From contig CACLXJ010000006.1 of assembly GCA_902610845.1 (NCBI GenBank), positions 1 through 45,972 of the forward strand: DNA of 45,972 bases, written 5' to 3'. The notes under the pieces were generated by a model, which searched no databases, was not told the DNA's origin, and worked only from the letters and a program-made list of their open reading frames with translations. A program made the translations under genes and the position numbers. Positions 18,845 to 27,856 of the stretch are shown here, piece by piece (the first letter of the stretch is position 1; every line of letters begins with the position of its first letter). The stretch comes from an uncultured Alphaproteobacteria bacterium. GTDB lineage: Bacteria; Pseudomonadota; Alphaproteobacteria; HIMB59; GCA-002718135.

Positions 18845-19710
18845 ATTTTGATTTAATACTTGGAATATTACAAATTGTTTTAATTGCAACAACACCACTT
18901 GTTTTTGCAGGTATAGGTGAGTTAGTCACAGAAAAATCTGGAGTTTTAAATTTAGGTGTAGAAGGAATGATGTTGGTAGGAGCAGTGTCCGCTTTTATTA
19001 TCTTAGTAATTACCGGAAGTTATTTTTTAGCTTTTTTTGTATCTATAATATCTGGAATTATAATGTCTGGTCTATTTGCTTTTTTAGTTCTATTTTTAAT
19101 GTCAAATCAAATTGCAACAGGATTGGCATTAACTATTTTTGGAATAGGTCTAAGTTCTATGCTTGGTAAACAATATATTGGAACACCAATTGATGGTCTA
19201 TCACCCTGGTTTTTTGTTATATTTTCTTTCTTAATTGTTTTTTTGGTTAGTTATTTTTTTTATAAAACTAAAGCTGGTTTGATTTTAAGAGCAGTGGGAG
19301 AATCTCATAATTCTGCACATGCATTAGGATATAGTGTTATTACAATTAGATTTTTATCAATTTTATTTGGAGGTTCAATGTGTGCTCTTGCAGGATCATA
19401 TATTTCAATTTGTTATGCTCCAATGTGGCAAGAGGGTATGACAGCTGGACGAGGATGGATAGCGTTGGCTTTAGTTGTATTTGCAACTTGGAAACCAGAA
19501 AGAGTGCTTATTGGAGCTTATATATTTGGAGGTGTTACTATTCTTCAGATGAATCTTCAGGCTTTAGGTTTAAGATTTCCTGGTCAATTTTTCAGCATGG
19601 CGCCATATGTTGCAACTATTATAGTTTTAGTGTTAATTTCCAGTAATAAATTAAGAATAAAGCTTAGTGCACCAGCTTCCTTAACTTTACCTTTTTATAA
19701 AGGCAGATAA
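18841..19710 (+). CDS. BMP-type ABC transporter permease 2
   Basis: 'IGELVTEKSGVLNLGVEGMMLVGAV', 'MTAGRGWIALALVVFATW'; ATGA overlap with permease 1. Confidence 0.92.
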   Translation: MNFDLILGILQIVLIATTPLVFAGIGELVTEKSGVLNLGVEGMMLVGAVSAFIILVITGSYFLAFFVSIISGIIMSGLFAFLVLFLMSNQIATGLALTIFGIGLSSMLGKQYIGTPIDGLSPWFFVIFSFLIVFLVSYFFYKTKAGLILRAVGESHNSAHALGYSVITIRFLSILFGGSMCALAGSYISICYAPMWQEGMTAGRGWIALALVVFATWKPERVLIGAYIFGGVTILQMNLQALGLRFPGQFFSMAPYVATIIVLVLISSNKLRIKLSAPASLTLPFYKGR

Positions 19711-19816
19711 ATATCCACTTTTTTCTTTCTATAATCATATACAATTATTGATAAAACCTATTTCTATATATTAAGTATGTAATTGAGTAATCGTTATATT
19801 AGCAGGTGAGGTTAAA

Positions 19817-20884
19817 ATGATTAGAATAATAACTTTTTTATCCACTTTTTTGGTATTTGCATTTGGTTCAGCATATGCAGACCCTAAAAAAGTTGGTTTT
19901 ATATATATAGGTCCGCCAGGTGATCATGGTTGGACGTATATGCATGATGTAGGTAGAAAATATATGGAGAGCCAACTTGGTGACTCTATTACTACTACTT
20001 ATCTTGAAAATATTCCTGAAAATGCAGATGCAGTGAGAGCAATCCGAAAATTAGCAGACTCAGGACATGATTTAATATTTACAACGTCTTTCAACTATAT
20101 GGATCAGACACATGAAGTAGCTAAGGATTTTCCTGATATAAAATTTGAACATGCTACTGGGTATATCCAAGCAGATAACGTTGCTACGTATTCAGCTAGA
20201 TTTTACGAAGGTAGAATGATTGAAGGACATATTGCTGGCCATATGACTGAAACTAACACTATTGGTTATATAGCTTCATTCCCTATTCCAGAAGTTGTAA
20301 GAGGAATTAATGCATTTTATTTAGCGGCATCTAAAGTAAATCCAGATATCAAAATGAAAATTATTTGGGTATTTACTTGGTATGACCCAGGTAAGGAAGC
20401 TGATGCAGCTAATACATTAATTAATCAGGGAGCTGATATAATTGTTCAGCATACAGATACATATGCTCCTTGCCAAGCTGCTCAAAAAGCAGGCGTTTAT
20501 GCATTTGGTCAAGCTTCAAACCAAGAAGAATTCTGTCCTGATTCACATTTAACTTCAATTGAAGATATTTGGGGTCCTTATTATGCTGAAAGAGCAAAAG
20601 CTATTGTTGATGGAACTTGGTCTTCAGGTGATACTTGGGATGGTATGGATAAAGGTATGGTTGTAATGTCACCATATAATACTAAACTTATGCCAGCAAG
20701 TTTAATTCAAGAAGCTGTAAATATGGAGGTTGGAATTAAAGATGGAACTATCCATCCTTTTACAGGTCCAATTTATAACCAAGCTGGTGAGCTTGTTGTT
20801 CCTGAAGGTGAAGTAGCACCTGATGGAATGTTACTTGGAATGAACTTTTATGTTCAAGGTATTGACGGCGAAGTACCACAATAA
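19817..20884 (+). CDS. BMP family ABC transporter substrate-binding protein
   Basis: Sec signal peptide '...FAFGSAYADPKKVGFIYIGPPGDHGWTYMHDVGRKYM'; 'DLIFTTSFNYMD'. Confidence 0.93.
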   Translation: MIRIITFLSTFLVFAFGSAYADPKKVGFIYIGPPGDHGWTYMHDVGRKYMESQLGDSITTTYLENIPENADAVRAIRKLADSGHDLIFTTSFNYMDQTHEVAKDFPDIKFEHATGYIQADNVATYSARFYEGRMIEGHIAGHMTETNTIGYIASFPIPEVVRGINAFYLAASKVNPDIKMKIIWVFTWYDPGKEADAANTLINQGADIIVQHTDTYAPCQAAQKAGVYAFGQASNQEEFCPDSHLTSIEDIWGPYYAERAKAIVDGTWSSGDTWDGMDKGMVVMSPYNTKLMPASLIQEAVNMEVGIKDGTIHPFTGPIYNQAGELVVPEGEVAPDGMLLGMNFYVQGIDGEVPQ

Positions 20885-20901
20885 TTAAAATTTCTTATAA
20901 C

Positions 20902-20924
20902 CCTCTCTCTTTAAAAGGGAGAGG
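20902..20924 (+). terminator. Candidate hairpin terminator/attenuator after the BMP gene
   Basis: CCTCTC-TCTT-TAA-AAGG-GAGAGG: about 10-bp stem (one T-G wobble), 3-nt loop, followed by TTTAATTCTT. Confidence 0.5.
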
Positions 20925-20953
20925 TTTAATTCTTAATTTCAAAGGAAACATTT

Positions 20954-21457
20954 ATGTCTGATTTACACATTAGCTGGGACGAATATAGAAGTAAAACTGA
21001 AGACTTAGCAAAACAAATTCATAAAGATGGATGGCATTTTAATCAGGTTGTATGCATCGCAAAAGGAGGCATGAGAGTAGGGGATGTAATGGCAAGAATA
21101 TTTGATGTTCCTTTAGCAATTCTTTCCGTTGAATCATATAAAGGTGAGGGAGTAAAAAATAAAAGAGGTGCAATTACATTTTCAAGAGATTTAGCAAAAA
21201 CAAGTCCTAACATTGGATCAAAAGTTTTAATAGTAGATGATTTGGCAGACTCAGGAATAACTCTAAAAAAAAGTATTGATTGGTTAAATCACACTTATGG
21301 TTTTTATATAGATGAACCAATAAGAACTGGAGTCTTGTTTTATAAGTCAGTATCTTTATTTAAACCAAATTATTATGTCGATTACTTAGAAGATTCTCCT
21401 TGGATACATATGCCTTATGAGATTTATGAAACTATGAAACCAGAAGAACTTGGTTAA
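20954..21457 (+). CDS. Purine (xanthine/hypoxanthine/guanine-type) phosphoribosyltransferase
   Basis: PRTase fold; 'VVCIAKGGMRVGDVMAR', PRPP motif 'VLIVDDLADSGITL'. Confidence 0.85.
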   Translation: MSDLHISWDEYRSKTEDLAKQIHKDGWHFNQVVCIAKGGMRVGDVMARIFDVPLAILSVESYKGEGVKNKRGAITFSRDLAKTSPNIGSKVLIVDDLADSGITLKKSIDWLNHTYGFYIDEPIRTGVLFYKSVSLFKPNYYVDYLEDSPWIHMPYEIYETMKPEELG

Positions 21458-22131
21458 AAAATCGAAGTAATTTCCTCAAATTTTTTCTTTTGTTTTGCAA
21501 ATTTTGGAACTATTGCATTTTTATCTGGTCTACCTACAATAAGTAAAACAAATGGTTTTTCATTACTAGGTCTTTTCAAAATTTTATTAAGAAATGTCAT
21601 TGGGCTTGGCGTGTGTGTTAACATTGCTAAACCAGAAAAATGCAAACAAGTAATTAATATACCTGTAGCTATACCGACAGACTCTTTTACATAATAATTT
21701 TTTATTTTTTTATTTTTTGAAACTGAAAATTTTTTTTCGAATATAGCTATTAAATAAGGTGCATTTTCAATAAATTTTTTATTTTCATCAGTTCCTAAAG
21801 GAGTTAACGCATCTAACCACTCTTGAGGAGCTTTGTACTTATAAAAATTTTCTTCTTCTTTTTCTGCTTCCATTCTAATCTTCTTTTTTACAGTTTTATT
21901 TTTTATTACTACAAAATACCAAGGTTGAAGATTTGCTCCACTCGGAGCTGATCCTGCAGATAAGATCGCATTTTTTATAATATTTATATCGATTTTATCT
22001 TTTGAAAATTCGCGTATACTTCTTCTCTCTTTAATATTTTTATAAAAATTTTTTGAATTAATCTTCATTTCTTTGATAGTTTGATTTGAAAATTTTAATT
22101 CTTCAGCTATGTATTTTTTAACTTTATGCAT
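21454..22131 (-). CDS. Nitroreductase family protein
   Basis: 'KERRSIREFSKDKI', 'SAGSAPSGANLQPWYFVVI'. Confidence 0.9.
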   Translation of the reverse strand: MHKVKKYIAEELKFSNQTIKEMKINSKNFYKNIKERRSIREFSKDKIDINIIKNAILSAGSAPSGANLQPWYFVVIKNKTVKKKIRMEAEKEEENFYKYKAPQEWLDALTPLGTDENKKFIENAPYLIAIFEKKFSVSKNKKIKNYYVKESVGIATGILITCLHFSGLAMLTHTPSPMTFLNKILKRPSNEKPFVLLIVGRPDKNAIVPKFAKQKKKFEEITSIF

Positions 22132-22314
22132 TGGTTTGTTATTATAATTGGGATATTATTAATTTCTCTATCAATTAGTAACCCTCTATATAAACTAATT
22201 ATAAAAAAACGAATAAGATTTCATCTTTTCATTGAAATACTGTTTAGGATAATACTGTTTTTAATTAGTATAATTATTATTTTTCTAGGTTTGTACTTAG
22301 AAAGTATTTCTTAA
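22126..22314 (+). CDS. Small hypothetical membrane protein
   Basis: 62-aa ORF, two hydrophobic segments; occupies the gap between two minus-strand genes. Confidence 0.35.
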   Translation: MHWFVIIIGILLISLSISNPLYKLIIKKRIRFHLFIEILFRIILFLISIIIIFLGLYLESIS

Positions 22315-22643
22315 TATCTTCTTATATTTCTATCGATTAATGCAGCCCATGCATCTATTCCACCAAGTACATTAACACAATGATTATAACCTTGTGCTTT
22401 AAGCCATTTACATACAGCTTGGCTTCTTGTACCGGTATGACACATCACAAAGATATTTTTTTTCTTATCTAATTCAGTATATCTTTTAGCAATCTCTGAA
22501 AGTTTCATGTGTATTGTACCTTTAATATGGGCATGATCTCTCTCAGTATCTTCTCTTACATCTATAATTTGAATTTTTTTGTCATCTTGCTTAAGCTCAT
22601 TTAACTGATGAACTGTTATTTCACTGCTACTGTATAGATCCAT
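22311..22643 (-). CDS. Rhodanese-like domain protein
   Basis: 'QIIDVREDTERDHAHIKGTIHMKL', 'VMCHTGTRSQAVCKWLKAQGY' (active-site CHTGTRS). Confidence 0.93.
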   Translation of the reverse strand: MDLYSSSEITVHQLNELKQDDKKIQIIDVREDTERDHAHIKGTIHMKLSEIAKRYTELDKKKNIFVMCHTGTRSQAVCKWLKAQGYNHCVNVLGGIDAWAALIDRNIRRY

Positions 22644-22752
22644 AATATTATCTTATTATAAATACTATTAGATTTCTACTATTTTAAATAAAATTAATTT
22701 TAAAAATTAAATTTGTTATTTCTAAGTTTTTCATGTATGAGCACACATCATT

Positions 22753-23052
22753 ATGACTAATAAAATAACTTTTTCAGCTTTTGGTAGAGATTCATATTAT
22801 CACAGAGATTGGTTCAAAAAAAATGGTTTCAAATTTGATAGAAGTTCTAGAAAGTGGACTGTAGAAAATTTGCCAATAGATAACGCTGAAGAATTTGCTA
22901 GTTATTGTAGGAAATACGGTTTAACATTTGAACGATCTGATAGAATGATAACAGAATTTGATTACGCAGATTATCTTTGGGATGGAAGAAGAGATGAATT
23001 TATGAAACCTTCTGAAAATATTGAAATTCCACAACCAAAAAATAAAATCTAA
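22753..23052 (+). CDS. Hypothetical protein (99 aa, aromatic-rich)
   Basis: 'YYHRDWFKKNGFKFDRSSRKWTVENLP'; no family recognised with confidence. Confidence 0.6.
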   Translation: MTNKITFSAFGRDSYYHRDWFKKNGFKFDRSSRKWTVENLPIDNAEEFASYCRKYGLTFERSDRMITEFDYADYLWDGRRDEFMKPSENIEIPQPKNKI

Positions 23053-23055
23053 TTT

Positions 23056-23973
23056 TTGTTAAATAAATTAGTATCAAATAATTTAATACTTCTTATAATT
23101 TTAGCTGCTATTTGGGGATCTTCTTTTTTCGTTATAAAAATTTGTCTTTCTAGTTTTACTCCTACAAGTATCGCTTCCTTAAGATTAATTATAGCATCAA
23201 TATTCTTAATTATTTTATATTATTCATATAACAAACATCCTAAATTTAATCTCGAATTAGTATTAATTCTTTCTTTTATAGGCATAACTGGAAATTTTTT
23301 ACCATTCTATCTGATTAGTTGGGCTGAACAATACATTCCTTCTTCTACTGCAGGTTTATTAATGTCAGTTGGCCCCTTAATAACATTACTAATGTCTCAT
23401 GTATTAACTTCTGACGATAAGTTTACTTGGATTAAATTTTTATCAATAATTATAGGTTTTGTGGGCATTATTTTTATTTTAGATATAAGTAAATTTAATT
23501 TTCAAGATGAAAATTACATTAGTACTTTAGCAAAAATTTTTGTGATTATAGCAGCATTTGGTTACATGATTTCAAATATTGCTGCTTATAATAAATTAAA
23601 AAAATTAAGCCCTATTTCAATTACTACTTTTGCTACAATGTTTGGAGCGATAATATCATTACCATTTTTATTCTACGATTTTATTAATTATGAGAATAAT
23701 ATTAATGAAATTTCTTTAATTTCTATTATTTATTTAGGTGTTTTTCCAACAGCTATTGCATTTCAAATGCGCTATCATATAGTTAAACAATCTGGTCCGG
23801 TTTTCTTATCTTATGTTGCTTATTTAATTCCTGTTTTTGCTTTAATATGGGGATTCATATTCCTTTCTGAACAAATAGTATTTAATTCTGTAGTTGGAAT
23901 TATTTTAGTTTTTATTGGTCTGTTTGTGGGTCAAAAAAAATCAATGAGTAAAATATCCGTAAAAAACATATAA
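23056..23973 (+). CDS. EamA/DMT family transporter
   Basis: 'ILAAIWGSSFFVIKICL...TPTSIASLRLI', duplicated TM architecture; probable TTG start. Confidence 0.85.
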   Translation: MLNKLVSNNLILLIILAAIWGSSFFVIKICLSSFTPTSIASLRLIIASIFLIILYYSYNKHPKFNLELVLILSFIGITGNFLPFYLISWAEQYIPSSTAGLLMSVGPLITLLMSHVLTSDDKFTWIKFLSIIIGFVGIIFILDISKFNFQDENYISTLAKIFVIIAAFGYMISNIAAYNKLKKLSPISITTFATMFGAIISLPFLFYDFINYENNINEISLISIIYLGVFPTAIAFQMRYHIVKQSGPVFLSYVAYLIPVFALIWGFIFLSEQIVFNSVVGIILVFIGLFVGQKKSMSKISVKNI

Positions 23974-24027
23974 TACTAATAAAACAGCAATAAAAATAGA
24001 CACATTTTTGAAGTTAAAGTAATTCAT
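23941..24027 (-). CDS. Possible 28-aa single-TM microprotein
   Basis: Hand-translated: MNYFNFKNVSIFIAVLLVLYVFYGYFTH*; overlaps the 3' end of the EamA gene; no clear RBS. Confidence 0.18.
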   Translation of the reverse strand: MNYFNFKNVSIFIAVLLVLYVFYGYFTH

Positions 24028-24071
24028 TTATGGTTGATATTTATTTTTTTATAGTCCAATATACTTTTATT

Positions 24072-25436
24072 ATGAGTGACTCAATTAAATACTTACTTCA
24101 AGAAAATAAAGCACCTAAGTTTTGGTATAATATCAATGCAGACTTACCAAGTCCACCGCCACCTCCTTTACATCCTGGAACTAAACAACCGGCTGGTCCT
24201 GATGACTTTGCTCCTTTATTTCCAATGGGTCTAATAATGCAGGAGGTTTCTACTGAAAGAGAAATAGAAATACCAGAGCCGGTAAGAGAAGTTTATAAAC
24301 AATGGAGACCCTCTCCATTATTTCGAGCAAGAAGATTAGAAAAATTTTTAGATACACCAGCTAAAATTTATTATAAATATGAAGGTGTTAGTCCTACTGG
24401 AAGTCACAAACCAAATACTGCGGTCCCTCAAGCATTTTTTAATAAAGAAGAGGGAATAAGTAAAATTTTTACTGAGACAGGTGCCGGCCAATGGGGTAGT
24501 TCCTTAGCGTATGCAGGTCAAATTTTTGGAATAGATATTGAGGTTTTTATGGTTAAGGTTAGCTTTGATCATAAACCATATAGAAAATTAATGATGCAAA
24601 CTTTTGGGGCTAACTGTCATGCTAGTCCATCAAATTTAACTGATTTTGGTAACAAGCTATTATCAGAAAATCCTGATAACCCAGGTAGCTTAGGTATTGC
24701 AATATCAGAAGCAATAGAAGCAACAGTTAAAAGTGGAGGTAAAGCAAAATACTCACTTGGAAGTGTTTTAGGTCATGTTTTAATGCATCAAACTATAAAT
24801 GGTAATGAAGCTATTATGCAAATGGAGATGGCAGGAGATTATCCTGATATAATTGTTGGCTGTACAGGTGGTGGTAGTAATCTTTCTGGATTAATGTTTC
24901 CATTTTTAGGACAACAATTAAGAGGTGGTCAAAAAATTGATATAATTGGTTGTGAACCTGCATCATGTCCTTCATTTACTAAGGGTAAGTATGCATATGA
25001 TCATGGTGATATGGCAAAAATGACTCCATTAATTAAAATGCATACTCTTGGATCTGATTTCTTACCGCCGGCTAATCACTCTGGTGGATTAAGATACCAT
25101 GGTATGTCTTATCATTTAAGTCATTTATATGAATTAGGTTTAATGAGAGCAAAGGCTTACGGTCAAAAAGATTGTTTTGAAGCTGGTTTAACTTTTGCAA
25201 AACAAGAAGGAATTATCCCTGCTCCAGAAGGAAACCATGCAATCAAAGGTGCTATTGATGCAGCTTTAGAATGTAAAGAAAAAGGTGAGTCAAAAACTAT
25301 TCTCTTTAATTTATGTGGTCATGGATATTTTGATATGTCAGCTTATGATGATTATCTAAATGGATCAATGGCTGATGATGTTATTGATGATGATGGAATA
25401 GGTAAATCTATTTCTCAAATACCAGAAGTAGCATAA
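24072..25436 (+). CDS. TrpB-like pyridoxal-phosphate enzyme (TrpB2-type tryptophan synthase beta)
   Basis: 'RPSPLFRARRLEKFLDTPAKIYYKYEGVSPTGSHKPNTAVPQAFF', 'ETGAGQWGSSLA', 'GCTGGGSNLSG'; start set at the MSDSIKYLL Met. TrpB2 subfamily called from the extended N-terminal region. Confidence 0.88.
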   Translation: MSDSIKYLLQENKAPKFWYNINADLPSPPPPPLHPGTKQPAGPDDFAPLFPMGLIMQEVSTEREIEIPEPVREVYKQWRPSPLFRARRLEKFLDTPAKIYYKYEGVSPTGSHKPNTAVPQAFFNKEEGISKIFTETGAGQWGSSLAYAGQIFGIDIEVFMVKVSFDHKPYRKLMMQTFGANCHASPSNLTDFGNKLLSENPDNPGSLGIAISEAIEATVKSGGKAKYSLGSVLGHVLMHQTINGNEAIMQMEMAGDYPDIIVGCTGGGSNLSGLMFPFLGQQLRGGQKIDIIGCEPASCPSFTKGKYAYDHGDMAKMTPLIKMHTLGSDFLPPANHSGGLRYHGMSYHLSHLYELGLMRAKAYGQKDCFEAGLTFAKQEGIIPAPEGNHAIKGAIDAALECKEKGESKTILFNLCGHGYFDMSAYDDYLNGSMADDVIDDDGIGKSISQIPEVA

Positions 25437-25482
25437 TTTAAGTTTAAATTTTTTTTTATTTAATTAAAGGTGTTTCTTTATT

Positions 25483-26700
25483 ATGGTTGAAATTAAACCT
25501 TTTAAAGGAACACGTCCTTACAACGAAGAGGCAAAAAATTTAATTGCTCCATCTACTGATCATTTAAGTATTGAAAATATAGAAATATTTAAAAAAAATA
25601 ATTATTGGAATTACTTAAAAATTTTGAATCCTGTTGGACAATTAAAAGAAGCAGATACTCTTTTAGAAGCAAAATCACATTTTAATGAAATGAAAGAAAA
25701 TGATGTAATAAAAAAAGATAAAGAATTATTTTATTATATTTATCAAATTGAATTTAAAGGCCATACTCAACTAGGCTTTTTATCTCTTTCTAAAATTTCA
25801 GATTTTGTAGATGAAAAAATTAAAGTACACGAAAAAATATACGAGACAAGGGTGAGAGAAAGAGCAGAACAAATGTTAAATATAAAAACACAAATTGGTC
25901 CTATCTATGTAGTATATAAAAAAAATAATAAGATAAAAGATTTGTTATCCTCTATAATATCAAATACTCCTAACTATGATTTTGAAAGCTTTGATAAATC
26001 TATTCATAAACTTTGGTGTGTTTCTGATAAATTTTTTATCGAAAAGCTATCTTCTTTTTTTATAAGTGAGGTAGATAATTTATATATTGCTGATGGTCAT
26101 CATAGAATGGGAGCAATGAAAATTATTGGAGAATTAAATTATAATAAAAACATATTTCAGGAAGATTTTATGATAGCGGCGTTTCCAAGTGATGAAACTA
26201 AAATATTTGATTATAATAGAGTTGTTAAAGATTTAAATGGTTTGAGTGAAGAAAAATTTTTAGAAATTCTTTCTGAAAACTTCGAAATAAAAAATGAAAA
26301 AAATCCATTCAAACCTCAGTCAAATAAACAATTTGGAATGTATCATGAAAAAAAATGGTATTCATTGTATTTTAAAACTGAATTAAAAACTGATAATTTT
26401 ATTGATACACTAGATATTAATATTTTAAACAATTTCGTTTTCAAAAAACATTTGAATATTTCTGATGTTAACAACGATGAAAGAATAAGATTTATTGCTG
26501 GATGCCATGGTTTGGAAGCTTTAGAAAAAAAAGTTGATGAAAATAATGATAGTGTGGCATTTTCTATCTTCCCATCATCAATAAGTGATGTTATTACAGT
26601 TGCAAATAAAAATTTGACTATGCCTCCTAAATCAACATGGTTTGACCCAAAACCTTTAGATGGGTTAGTAGTTTATGAGTTTGAAAAATTATATGAATAA
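25483..26700 (+). CDS. DUF1015 family protein
   Basis: 'KPFKGTRPYNEEAKNLIAP', 'YIADGHHRMGAM'; adjacent to serC/serA. Confidence 0.88.
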   Translation: MVEIKPFKGTRPYNEEAKNLIAPSTDHLSIENIEIFKKNNYWNYLKILNPVGQLKEADTLLEAKSHFNEMKENDVIKKDKELFYYIYQIEFKGHTQLGFLSLSKISDFVDEKIKVHEKIYETRVRERAEQMLNIKTQIGPIYVVYKKNNKIKDLLSSIISNTPNYDFESFDKSIHKLWCVSDKFFIEKLSSFFISEVDNLYIADGHHRMGAMKIIGELNYNKNIFQEDFMIAAFPSDETKIFDYNRVVKDLNGLSEEKFLEILSENFEIKNEKNPFKPQSNKQFGMYHEKKWYSLYFKTELKTDNFIDTLDINILNNFVFKKHLNISDVNNDERIRFIAGCHGLEALEKKVDENNDSVAFSIFPSSISDVITVANKNLTMPPKSTWFDPKPLDGLVVYEFEKLYE

Positions 26701-27856
26701 ACCTAATAACAAACCTAACAATCCAAACTTTTCAAGTGGACCAACATCAAAAAGACCAGGATGGGACATATCAGTGTTGAGTAATGCTTTAACTGGTAGA
26801 TCTCATAGATCTGTTGAATGTAAAGCAAGACTAAAAGAAGCAATAGATAAATCAAAAGATATTCTAAAATTACCTGATGATTATTTATTGGGTATAATGC
26901 CTGGATCAAATACCGGTGCTTTAGAAGCAGCTATGTGGTGCTTATTAGGTAAAACGGGAGTCGATATTCTTGCATGGGAAAATTTTGGTAAAGATTGGGT
27001 AATCGATGCAGTTAGTGAATTAAAATTAAATAATTTAAATATTCATGAAGAAGATTATGGCAAACTACCTGATCTTAGTAAAGTCAACTTTGATAATGAT
27101 GTAATTTTTACTTGGAATGGAACAACATCTGGTGTTAAAGTTCCTAATGGGGATTGGATACCTGATGACAGAAAAGGCCTAACCATTTGTGATGCTACTT
27201 CAGCTATCTTTGGTATGCCTATAGATTATAATAAATGTGATGTTATAACTTGGTCTTGGCAAAAAATACTTGGAGGAGAGGCTGCTCATGGAATGATAGC
27301 AATTTCTCCACGCGTTGTTGAAAGATTAGAGAGTTTTACGCCTAGTTGGCCAGTGCCAAAATTATTTAGATTAGCTGAAAACCAAAAATTGATAAAAGGG
27401 ATATTTGATGGAAATACTATTAATACACCGTCAATGATATGTGTTGAAGATATTATTGATTCATTAAATTGGGTCTCTTCTCAAGGAGGATTACATTCAT
27501 TAATTTCTAAATCCCAGAATTCTTTACAAAAAATTAGAGAATGGATTAATGAAAGAGATTGGGTCACCTTTCTATCTGAAATTGAAGATGATAATTATAT
27601 CTCAAACACTGGAATAACTTTTAAAATTATTGAAGATTGGTTTACTACTAAAGATGAAAGCGGTCAAAGAGCTGCAATGGCTGATATATGTAAATTACTT
27701 TCTGAAAATAATGTTGGATTTGATTGTAATGGATATCCTAAAGCGCCACCTTCTTTTAGAATATGGGCTGGAGGTACGGTTCAAACTTCAGATGTAGAAT
27801 TAGTTTTACCTTGGATTGATTGGGCTTATTCAGAAATTAAATCAAAACATGCCTAA
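26693..27856 (+). CDS. serC: Phosphoserine transaminase
   Basis: 'NKPNNPNFSSGPTSKRPGWDI', 'GRSHRS', 'DATSAIFGMPIDYNKCDVITWSWQKILGGEAAHGM'; alphaproteobacterial-type SerC. Start placed at the MNKPNN Met. Confidence 0.93.
   Translation: MNKPNNKPNNPNFSSGPTSKRPGWDISVLSNALTGRSHRSVECKARLKEAIDKSKDILKLPDDYLLGIMPGSNTGALEAAMWCLLGKTGVDILAWENFGKDWVIDAVSELKLNNLNIHEEDYGKLPDLSKVNFDNDVIFTWNGTTSGVKVPNGDWIPDDRKGLTICDATSAIFGMPIDYNKCDVITWSWQKILGGEAAHGMIAISPRVVERLESFTPSWPVPKLFRLAENQKLIKGIFDGNTINTPSMICVEDIIDSLNWVSSQGGLHSLISKSQNSLQKIREWINERDWVTFLSEIEDDNYISNTGITFKIIEDWFTTKDESGQRAAMADICKLLSENNVGFDCNGYPKAPPSFRIWAGGTVQTSDVELVLPWIDWAYSEIKSKHA

Noticed and set aside
19741-19775. TTGATA ... TATATT/TATTAA promoter-like pair upstream of the BMP gene
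   Set aside because: Spacing (13 or 15 nt) is off-consensus and such hexamers are common by chance in this AT-rich DNA; not called as a feature.
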